Positions 1 to 4,790 of a stretch of 5,521 nucleotides of DNA are shown here, piece by piece. Each line of letters starts with the position of its first letter. The stretch's first letter is position 1. Under the pieces are notes generated by a model. That model saw only the letters and a program-made list of their open reading frames with translations, was not told the DNA's origin and searched no databases. Both the position numbers and the translations under genes were made by a program. The DNA is from Acidobacteriota bacterium. GTDB taxonomy: Bacteria; Acidobacteriota; Terriglobia; UBA7540. The stretch is taken from assembly GCA_021827245.1 (NCBI GenBank), contig JAKAWN010000201.1:1-5521 (forward strand). Reading direction: 5' to 3'.

Positions 1-186
1 CGATCTGATGTGGTGTCTTTTTCGACCGACCTGCCGAGCCTGACGCGGTGGGGACGTCCGCTGTTATTGGGCCCGGGTTCAATTCGCGTCGCCCACACGG
101 AGCACGAGTGCATACGGAAATCCGACCTGGTGCGTGCGGTTGAACTCTACGCACGCCTGGTAAGAGAATTGAAGAGTCGCGCTTGA
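1..186 (+). CDS. M20-family metallopeptidase (ArgE/DapE-like deacylase), C-terminal part
   Basis: The first 61 codons of the window, ending in TGA at 184-186, are the tail of a gene that starts upstream. They contain the M20 C-terminal signature GPGSIRVAHTEHE (fragment residues 24-36). In this family the His of that motif (fragment residue 32) is a ligand of the dinuclear metal centre. The tail after it is an amphipathic helix (LVRAVELYARLVREL), typical of the family end. Known members remove acyl groups from acetylornithine, succinyl-diaminopimelate or acetyl-lysine. The fragment lacks the first metal-binding half and the substrate pocket, so the substrate cannot be read. Because dapD, the succinylase, lies downstream in the same direction, a role as the matching desuccinylase (DapE function) is a reasonable inference. 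An ArgE-type acetylornithine deacetylase is the main alternative. It ends 63 bases before asd and may be cotranscribed with it. Confidence 0.8.
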   Translation, partial: RSDVVSFSTDLPSLTRWGRPLLLGPGSIRVAHTEHECIRKSDLVRAVELYARLVRELKSRA

Positions 187-238
187 CAGGCCAGTCACAG
201 GCGAGACCTTTACATGCTGTGCTAAGCGAGCGATAGAG
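183..238 (+). promoter_or_regulatory. possible weak promoter and leader ahead of asd
   Basis: A perfect TTGACA hexamer lies at 183-188, overlapping the stop codon of the M20 gene. No good -10 box follows at 16-18 bases; the nearest candidate, TTTACA (209-214), is 20 bases away and matches TATAAT at only three positions. The 63-base gap would suit an internal promoter, but the evidence is weak and readthrough from the upstream gene is equally possible. Confidence 0.22.
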
Positions 239-249
239 AGAAAAGCGTT

Positions 250-1299
250 ATGAAAAAAGTTGAAGTTGGAATCCTGGGAGCCACGGGAATGGTGGGCCAG
301 CGGTTTGTGAGCATGCTGGAGCATCACCCGTGGTTTGAAGCGGTTTGGCTTGCGGCGTCTGACCGTTCGGCCGGAAAGAAATACGCAGAGGCATGCAACT
401 GGCGCCTTCGGCGCCCCATGCCTCCCGGAGCGTGCGGCATGGAGGTGCGCGAGTGCAAGCCGGGCCACGCTCCGCAATTGATCTTTTCGTCGCTCGACTC
501 CAAGGTGGCGGGCGAAGTGGAGAAAGAGTTTGCGCGGGCCGGCCATGTCGTGGTGTCCAATTCCTCCAACCATCGCATGGATGCTGATGTGCCGCTGCTG
601 ATTCCGGAAGTGAATCCGGACCACCTGGCTTTGGTGCGGACACAGCGCAAGGTGCGCGGCTGGAAGGGCATGATCGTCACTAATCCCAATTGCACCACTG
701 TGGGACTCGTAATTTCACTCGCGCCGCTCGATCGAGCGTTTGGCCTGGATAAAGTTCTTGTGACCAGCATGCAGGCTGTCTCCGGTGCCGGGTATCCGGG
801 CGTCCCGACGCTCGACATCCTGGGCAATGTCATCCCGCACATCTCCGGTGAAGAAGAGAAGGTGGAACGCGAGGCTCACAAACTGCTGGGCAAGCTGAAT
901 GACGGGCAGATTACCAAAGGAGATTTTGTGGTAAGCGCGCACTGCAACCGCGTTCTGGTAGAAGACGGCCACACAGAAGCTGTTTCACTCTCGTTGCGGT
1001 CCGAAGCGAAACTGGAAGACTTGATTGAAGCCTGGAAAAAATTCCGTTCCGTCCCCCAGGAGCGCGGACTGCCGACTGCGCCCAAACATCCAGTTATCGT
1101 ACGTGAGGAGCACGACCGGCCTCAGCCGAAATTCGACGTCGACGTCGAGGGCGGGATGGCGGCGGTGATCGGGCGCGCGCGGCTGTGCCCAGTGCTGCAA
1201 TTCAAATACACCACAGTGAGCCACAACACGATTAGGGGCGCGGCCGGTGCGGCTCTGCTGAACGCTGAACTGATGAAGTCCGAAGGGTATCTGGATTAG
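250..1299 (+). CDS. asd: aspartate-semialdehyde dehydrogenase (archaeal/fungal type)
   Basis: Reduces aspartyl-4-phosphate to L-aspartate 4-semialdehyde with NADPH in the cytoplasm; this is the branch point feeding lysine/DAP, threonine and methionine. The 349-residue protein opens with the NADP-binding loop GATGMVGQ (residues 10-17). The catalytic cysteine is Cys148 in TNPNCTT. SGAGYPG follows at 178-184. The active-site segment HCNRVLVEDGHTE (231-243) carries the substrate-binding Arg234 and the likely general-base His241. These motifs place it in the archaeal/fungal-like branch (asd_EA type) rather than the E. coli type; the length is normal for that branch. The ATG at 250 lies nine bases after a purine-rich GAGAG (236-240) and begins directly with the Rossmann strand KVEVGILG, so no earlier start is needed. 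No missing active-site residue is seen. It lies upstream of dapB, dapA and dapD on the same strand. Confidence 0.96.
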   Translation: MKKVEVGILGATGMVGQRFVSMLEHHPWFEAVWLAASDRSAGKKYAEACNWRLRRPMPPGACGMEVRECKPGHAPQLIFSSLDSKVAGEVEKEFARAGHVVVSNSSNHRMDADVPLLIPEVNPDHLALVRTQRKVRGWKGMIVTNPNCTTVGLVISLAPLDRAFGLDKVLVTSMQAVSGAGYPGVPTLDILGNVIPHISGEEEKVEREAHKLLGKLNDGQITKGDFVVSAHCNRVLVEDGHTEAVSLSLRSEAKLEDLIEAWKKFRSVPQERGLPTAPKHPVIVREEHDRPQPKFDVDVEGGMAAVIGRARLCPVLQFKYTTVSHNTIRGAAGAALLNAELMKSEGYLD

Positions 1300-1321
1300 T
1301 GAAGCAGGGTAGCGAAGGCTC

Positions 1322-1380
1322 TCGGGTCCCAGATACTCCGCGGCTCCTTGCGGTTTGAAACAAGGAGCCGCTGAGCCCGA
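1322..1380 (+). other. strong hairpin in the asd-dapB spacer
   Basis: The 133-base gap between asd and dapB contains an inverted repeat: 1336-1350 (core GCGGCTCCTTG) pairs with 1361-1375 (core CAAGGAGCCGC). This gives 14 of 15 paired positions, one C-T mismatch and a 10-base loop at 1351-1360. TCGGG (1322-1326) can add an outer helix with CCCGA (1376-1380), leaving a 9-base bulge on the left side. No T-tract follows; the next bases are AAAACTCC. It therefore does not look like a classical intrinsic terminator. It could be an RNA-stability or processing hairpin, a partial attenuator, or a copy of a dispersed palindromic repeat. Confidence 0.7.
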
Positions 1381-1432
1381 AAACTCCAGACTTTACGCTA
1401 TCCGTTGAACCCATCAGCGCTGGAATATCGTC

Positions 1433-2167
1433 ATGAATACACCTTCTGCTGATCCTCAAACTCAACGCAATCTGAACCTGGCCCTGCTTGGCCACGGAAA
1501 GACAGGAAGCGTGGTTGCGCGTCTGGCGCCTGAACGTGGCTTCGACTTGCGGCTGATCCTCACGATCGAATCGAACCCGGGCGGCGTGGCCATCACAGAA
1601 GAGAATTTTCGAGGCATCGATGTTGCTATCGACTTCACCGCGCCAGATGTTGTGGTCGATAACCTTCGCCGCGTTGCCGCGCTGGGTGTCAACCTGGTGG
1701 TAGGGACTACGGGCTGGAATGACCGGCTTGCGGAAGTGGAGCAGATTGTCGAGAAGAACGGAATCGGTCTTGTTTACGCGGCCAACTTTTCGATCGGCGT
1801 ACAGCTCTTTTACCGGCTGGCCAGCGCGGCCGCAAAAATTTTCGCCTCTTATCCGATGTACGAACCCTATATCGTCGAAGCCCACCACAAGTTCAAGAAG
1901 GATGCGCCCTCGGGCACCGCGCTTGAATTGAAGCGGCGCGTTCAATCCTGTTTGCCTTCCCGCGAGATTCCGACCTCCAGCATTCGCGGTGGTTACATTC
2001 CCGGGATGCACGAGTTGGGGTTTGATTCCGAAGCCGACACGGTGCTTGTCCGGCACAATGCTCGCAGCCGCCAGGGATTTGCCGAGGGGGCCCTTTATGC
2101 TGCCCGCTGGATAGTTGGCAAAAAGGGGATGTTCCCCTTTGATCAAATTCTGCAAGAACAGCAGTAG
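1433..2167 (+). CDS. dapB: 4-hydroxy-tetrahydrodipicolinate reductase (short form)
   Basis: Reduces the DapA product to tetrahydrodipicolinate with NAD(P)H, the second step of the DAP/lysine branch. The 244-residue protein has the N-terminal dinucleotide loop GHGKTG (20-25), DFTAP (67-71), the hinge-like GTTGW (91-95) and AANFSIGV (116-123). The catalytic and substrate-binding block EAHHKFKKDAPSGTA (149-163) includes the His pair, the Lys residues and the DAPSGTA loop that binds the product. RGGYIPGMHELGF (185-197) matches the RxGxxxGxHxV/L segment of the family. It is about 30 residues shorter than the E. coli enzyme, mainly in the N-terminal domain; compact DapB forms of this kind are known and all key residues are here. 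The ATG at 1433 has only a weak GGA eight bases upstream. The first dozen residues, before NLALLGHG, are non-conserved in character, so the true start could be slightly later, but no other in-frame ATG precedes the motif. Confidence 0.94.
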   Translation: MNTPSADPQTQRNLNLALLGHGKTGSVVARLAPERGFDLRLILTIESNPGGVAITEENFRGIDVAIDFTAPDVVVDNLRRVAALGVNLVVGTTGWNDRLAEVEQIVEKNGIGLVYAANFSIGVQLFYRLASAAAKIFASYPMYEPYIVEAHHKFKKDAPSGTALELKRRVQSCLPSREIPTSSIRGGYIPGMHELGFDSEADTVLVRHNARSRQGFAEGALYAARWIVGKKGMFPFDQILQEQQ

Positions 2168-2187
2168 CGGCAGCAACTCTTGTCTTT

Positions 2188-2193
2188 TATAAT
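2188..2193 (+). promoter_or_regulatory. possible -10 element ahead of dapA
   Basis: A perfect TATAAT sits in the 67-base dapB-dapA spacer, about 42 bases before the dapA start. The position 17 bases upstream reads TAGCGG, which is not a -35 box, and there is no TG extension. It may be an internal promoter needing an activator, or a chance AT-rich hexamer. Confidence 0.28.
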
Positions 2194-2223
2194 CGTATTC
2201 TCCATGGAAACCACTTGTCTCCG

Positions 2224-2230
2224 AAGGAGG
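2224..2230 (+). promoter_or_regulatory. strong Shine-Dalgarno of dapA
   Basis: AAGGAGG is fully complementary to the 16S rRNA anti-SD core and lies four bases before the ATG at 2235. It fixes the dapA start. It is the strongest ribosome site in the window, where other genes have weak or coupled initiation, suggesting that DapA is translated at a high rate. Confidence 0.85.
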
Positions 2231-2234
2231 CTTT

Positions 2235-3134
2235 ATGAGCTTGGATCTTCGAGGCTGCGGCACAGCCTTGGTAACTCCTTTTTCAGATGATGGCACACTG
2301 GACGTCGACGCGCTCAGGAGCCTGGTTGAATTTCAGCTCAGCGAGGGCATTGACTTCCTGGTCCCGTGCGGAACCACGGGGGAAGCTCCCACGCTGGAGC
2401 ACGAAGAGTATCTGGGAGTGATCCGCGTGGTGACCCAGGAAGCCGGTGGAAAAATTCCCGTCATTGCGGGCGCGGGCGGGAACAATACCAGAAAGATCTG
2501 CGGCCTGGTGCAGGACATTCAGGCGCTGGGCGTCCAGGGAATCCTTTCTGTTGCTCCTTATTACAACAAGCCGACCCAAGAAGGCCTATACCAGCATTTC
2601 AAGACGATTGCCGAGTCGACTGAACTGCCGGTGATACTCTATAACGTGCCCTCGCGAACATCATCAAACATCGAGCCGGCAACGGTGGCCCGCCTGGCCC
2701 AGATCCCCAACATCATCGGCATCAAGGAAGCGTCCGGTAGCATTACACAGCAGATGGAGGTCCTGCGGATGGTTCCCTCGAGCTTCAAAGTGCTCTCCGG
2801 AGACGACGCTTTTACGTTCCCGCTGATGGCGCTCGGTGGGGCGGGATTGATCTCCGTCATCTCGAATGAAATTCCGAATCAGATGACGAAGCTGGTCCAC
2901 CTTCTGCTTGACGGAAAATACGACGACGCGCGGAAGCTCAACGCCAAGCTCCTTCCTCTGATGAAGGCCAATTTCATCGAGACGAATCCTATCCCCGTGA
3001 AGGCGGCTCTGGCCATGATGGGAAAGATCAAAGAAGTCTACCGCCTGCCGATGTGCGCGATGAAGCCAGAAAATCGCGCCAGCCTGGAAAAAGCTCTGGC
3101 CGAGCAGGGGCTGCTTCAAACCCAAAGAGTATGA
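2235..3134 (+). CDS. dapA: 4-hydroxy-tetrahydrodipicolinate synthase
   Basis: Condenses pyruvate with aspartate semialdehyde, the committed step to DAP and lysine, through a Schiff base in a TIM barrel. The 299-residue protein has all expected active-site residues: GTTGE (46-50) with Thr47 and Thr48, the APYYN segment (108-111) with Tyr110, ILYNVPSR (134-141) with catalytic Tyr136 and the carboxylate-binding Arg141, and IGIKEASG (161-168) with the Schiff-base Lys164. GDDAF (189-193) and NPIPVK (251-256) are also typical. Length is normal (E. coli 292). Compared with the E. coli lysine-binding allosteric site, His53, Asn80 and Tyr106 are matched by His56, Asn83 and Tyr109, but His56 is replaced by Tyr59 and Glu84 by Lys87, which suggests weak or absent feedback inhibition by lysine. 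The start is set by the AAGGAGG at 2224-2230. Confidence 0.96.
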   Translation: MSLDLRGCGTALVTPFSDDGTLDVDALRSLVEFQLSEGIDFLVPCGTTGEAPTLEHEEYLGVIRVVTQEAGGKIPVIAGAGGNNTRKICGLVQDIQALGVQGILSVAPYYNKPTQEGLYQHFKTIAESTELPVILYNVPSRTSSNIEPATVARLAQIPNIIGIKEASGSITQQMEVLRMVPSSFKVLSGDDAFTFPLMALGGAGLISVISNEIPNQMTKLVHLLLDGKYDDARKLNAKLLPLMKANFIETNPIPVKAALAMMGKIKEVYRLPMCAMKPENRASLEKALAEQGLLQTQRV

Positions 3135-3259
3135 TTGATCCCTAGAACTTGGGCTTGCAGTCGTTGTTCCATCATTCGACGTTGCGGATTCTTCTGACGA
3201 AGCAGACAGAGGCCACAACGTCAGATGGGGAACGGCTCGCGACAAGGTTTCAATGGCTT
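3135..3259 (+). other. structured 125-base leader before dapD
   Basis: No gene is seen here. A stem forms between 3178-3187 (GACGTTGCGG) and 3213-3222 (CCACAACGTC), with nine of ten positions paired. Inside it a small hairpin pairs CTTC (3191-3194) with GAAG (3199-3202) around TGAC. There is no T-tract, so it is not an intrinsic terminator, and it is far too short for a lysine riboswitch. It may be a leader structure that adjusts dapD expression, or chance pairing. Confidence 0.4.
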
Positions 3260-4096
3260 ATGAAAATTCAACAGCAGATTGAAGAGCTTTTTGCGCGGCA
3301 GTCGGATCAATACGGGGAGGAATATTTCACTGCCTTCGAGGAATTCAAAAAGGTTTTGAATGAGGGGCATGTGCGTGCCGCCGAGCCCGATGACCGGTCG
3401 CCCACTGGGTGGAAGGTGAACGCTTGGGTCAAGAAGGGCATTCTACTTGGTTTTCGGATTGGGCGGGTCGTGGAAATGCCGCCTACGAGTTTCCAGTTTC
3501 GCGATAAACAAACATATCCGCTGAAGCATATTCCGGCGGGTCAAAATGTCCGCGTGGTACCCGGCGGATCATCGATCCGCGACGGCTGCTATATCGGTAA
3601 GAACGTGACCTGCATGCCACCGATGTACGTGAATGCAGGTGCTTATGTAGACGACGGAACGATGATCGATTCTCACGCCTTGGTCGGTTCCTGTGCCCAG
3701 ATCGGCAAACGATGCCACCTCTCGGCGGCGGCACAGATCGGTGGAGTGTTGGAGCCGGTTGGCGCACTGCCTGTGGTTATCGAAGACGACGTTATGGTGG
3801 GAGGCAATTGCGGCGTCTACGAAGGCACCCTGGTTCGCAAAGAAGCCGTTCTGGCCGCCGGAACCATCTTGACGGGGTCAACACCCGTCTATGATCTTGT
3901 CCGGGAGACGGTTTATCGCCGTGAAGGGGATCGCCCGTTGATGATCCCTTCTGGTGCGGTGGTAGTTCCCGGAGCCCGTGCGGTGACGCGGGGACGTGGG
4001 AAAGACTGGATGCTCTCTCTTTATGCGCCGGTCATCATTAAGTACCGTGATGAAAAAACGGATCAGGCCGTGAAACTTGAAGAATTGCTTCGATGA
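3260..4096 (+). CDS. dapD: tetrahydrodipicolinate N-succinyltransferase
   Basis: Transfers succinyl from succinyl-CoA to tetrahydrodipicolinate (giving N-succinyl-2-amino-6-oxopimelate), which commits this organism to the succinylase DAP route. With the ATG at 3260 the protein has 278 residues, close to E. coli DapD (274). The N-terminal helical domain (about 1-98) includes the E. coli-like [18 protein letters not shown] (50-67). A left-handed beta-helix of imperfect hexapeptide repeats spans about 99-205, with the core [20 protein letters not shown] (123-142) and VGSCAQIGK (142-150). The likely catalytic pair, by family comparison, is Asp137 and Glu188. The C-terminal [15 protein letters not shown] and KLEELLR match the family end. 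The frame is open upstream to a TTG at 3149, but those 37 codons resemble no DapD, so the ATG is preferred; AAGG at 3244-3247 is a distant, weak ribosome site. Its stop overlaps the next gene as ATGA. Confidence 0.95.
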   Translation: MKIQQQIEELFARQSDQYGEEYFTAFEEFKKVLNEGHVRAAEPDDRSPTGWKVNAWVKKGILLGFRIGRVVEMPPTSFQFRDKQTYPLKHIPAGQNVRVVPGGSSIRDGCYIGKNVTCMPPMYVNAGAYVDDGTMIDSHALVGSCAQIGKRCHLSAAAQIGGVLEPVGALPVVIEDDVMVGGNCGVYEGTLVRKEAVLAAGTILTGSTPVYDLVRETVYRREGDRPLMIPSGAVVVPGARAVTRGRGKDWMLSLYAPVIIKYRDEKTDQAVKLEELLR

Positions 4097-4581
4097 GGCC
4101 AAGCGAATTGGAAAATCCTAATGTTGCCTACACATCGAGGGTCCGTATTGAACGGCAAATCGGTCCCCTTCGGCTTGCTTATCTGCCTGCCGAAAAAGAC
4201 CCCGTCGTGTTCAGCGTCCATTCCGAAGTTGCCGCGCACTACAAGGTCCCGCCTGACAAACTTCCCCCTCGTGCGACGACTCTTGACTACGTTGTTGCGG
4301 CGGCAAGTGGGTGACCGACCGGCACTTTTGGCGGTGCGCTGGAAGCGCGCCAAATTGACGCCAGCAACGGCAGGCTGATTTCTGAAATCACCGGTGAAAT
4401 CGAACGAGACGGAAACGTTCTGGTCATCCGCCGCATCCACGCGCATTACAAACTGCGGGCCCCGGAAGCCCATCGCGAGACTATTGAGCGCGTGCACGCC
4501 GTCCAGGCCGACCGTTGCCCGGTGGCCCGTTCGATTAAGGCTGCGATCGATATCTCCACTTCTTTTGATCTGGTTGACTAA
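4093..4581 (+). CDS. OsmC-family peroxidase-like protein, probable selenoprotein (TGA 4312-4314 read as Sec74)
   Basis: Starting at the ATG that overlaps the dapD stop (ATGA), 73 codons lead to TGA at 4312-4314. The same frame then continues for 88 codons to TAA at 4579-4581. Read through, the protein has 162 residues and is an OsmC/Ohr-like domain from end to end. The TGA is residue 74 in [17 protein letters not shown], exactly where relatives have the peroxidatic Cys at the start of the central helix (compare the GGC motif in YhfA). The second, resolving Cys is kept as Cys142 in ADRCPVA, 68 residues later; E. coli OsmC has nearly the same spacing. OsmC/Ohr proteins reduce organic hydroperoxides using this Cys pair in the cytoplasm; Sec at the first position would give a more reactive peroxidase. 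The TGA is followed by C, a weak termination context, and by a SECIS-like hairpin. Translation is probably coupled to dapD. The main alternative is a nonsense mutation or sequencing error at a Cys codon (TGC to TGA). Confidence 0.8.
4327..4354 (+). promoter_or_regulatory. candidate bacterial SECIS element
   Basis: The lower stem TTTGGC (4327-4332) pairs with GCCAAA (4349-4354). A three-base bulge GGU (4333-4335) follows on the 5' side. The upper stem GCGC (4336-4339) pairs with GCGC (4345-4348), and the apical loop is UGGAA (4340-4344). Twenty-five bases separate the TGA from the loop. From memory, bacterial SECIS models require an apical loop about 16-37 bases after the UGA with a G among its first two bases. 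The E. coli fdhF element also has a bulged U below a short upper helix. All of these are met here. SelB would bind this hairpin and deliver Sec-tRNA to the stalled ribosome. The region also encodes a conserved protein segment (FGGALEARQ), so part of the pairing could be a by-product of coding. Confidence 0.65.
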
Positions 4582-4790
4582 CGACGCCAACTGCTTGGCG
4601 GGGCATGCTTTTGCGGCTCTCACCGGGAGGTTGGTGCCAGATTCCTCGTGCCTTTGGAGCGACATGGGCGCTGATCACTGTTTTGCAGAACGCCTAACCA
4701 GCATAAGCGGTCTCTATCCACTGCATAAAAATTTCGAATTTCACAACTGAGGGACAGGACGCCTATCCTTGATGGATAAGGATAAATATC
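4582..4790 (+). other. spacer between the OsmC-like gene and thrB; hairpins only
   Basis: I see no gene in these 209 bases. Three bases after the stop codon, CGCCAA (4585-4590) and TTGGCG (4595-4600) form a perfect 6-bp hairpin with a CTGC loop. The only T-run nearby is TTTT at 4609-4612, separated by GGGCATGC, so at most this is a weak terminator. Near the end is an AT-rich stretch (4724-4742) containing AAATT-TCG-AATTT, followed by the hairpin covering the thrB ribosome site. No convincing -35/-10 pair was found, though the length suggests thrB may have its own promoter. Confidence 0.45.
4764..4784 (+). promoter_or_regulatory. hairpin overlapping the thrB Shine-Dalgarno
   Basis: The thrB ribosome site AAGGA (4778-4782) lies eight bases before the ATG at 4791. 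It forms the 3' arm of a perfect 7-bp hairpin: TATCCTT (4764-4770) with AAGGATA (4778-4784), loop GATGGAT. A competing hairpin, TATCC (4764-4768) with GGATA (4774-4778), would free most of the site. The stems are AU-rich and weak, so the effect on translation may be modest. Confidence 0.45.

Noticed and set aside
79..643. Minus-strand frames over the start of asd
   Set aside because: Antisense to the M20 tail and the asd Rossmann domain; rich in Arg, His and Pro, as expected from shadows.
1136..1147. Tandem GACGTC palindromes as an operator
   Set aside because: They lie within asd and simply encode the Asp-Val-Asp-Val segment before EGG; no regulatory context.
1300..1432. Intrinsic terminator or lysine riboswitch between asd and dapB
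   Set aside because: The hairpin has no following T-run, and the spacer is too short and lacks the multi-helix layout of a lysine (L-box) riboswitch.
1232..2296. A 354-codon open frame on the minus strand over dapB
   Set aside because: It is longer than dapB but lies antisense to a gene with every DapB motif. It matches no family I recognise and is a typical GC-driven shadow.
3149..3259. A TTG start giving a 315-residue DapD
   Set aside because: The extra 37 residues have no counterpart in DapD, and the ATG at 3260 gives the usual length and N-terminus.
4093..4314. A stand-alone 73-residue protein ending at the TGA
   Set aside because: It would be only the N-terminal half of an OsmC domain without either catalytic cysteine. 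The same frame continues as clear OsmC sequence, so the full read-through unit is the better model.
4121..4378. An overlapping 85-codon frame across the TGA, possible frameshift rescue
   Set aside because: Its translation (serine/arginine-rich) has no OsmC character. The OsmC similarity stays in a single frame on both sides of the TGA, so no frameshift is needed.
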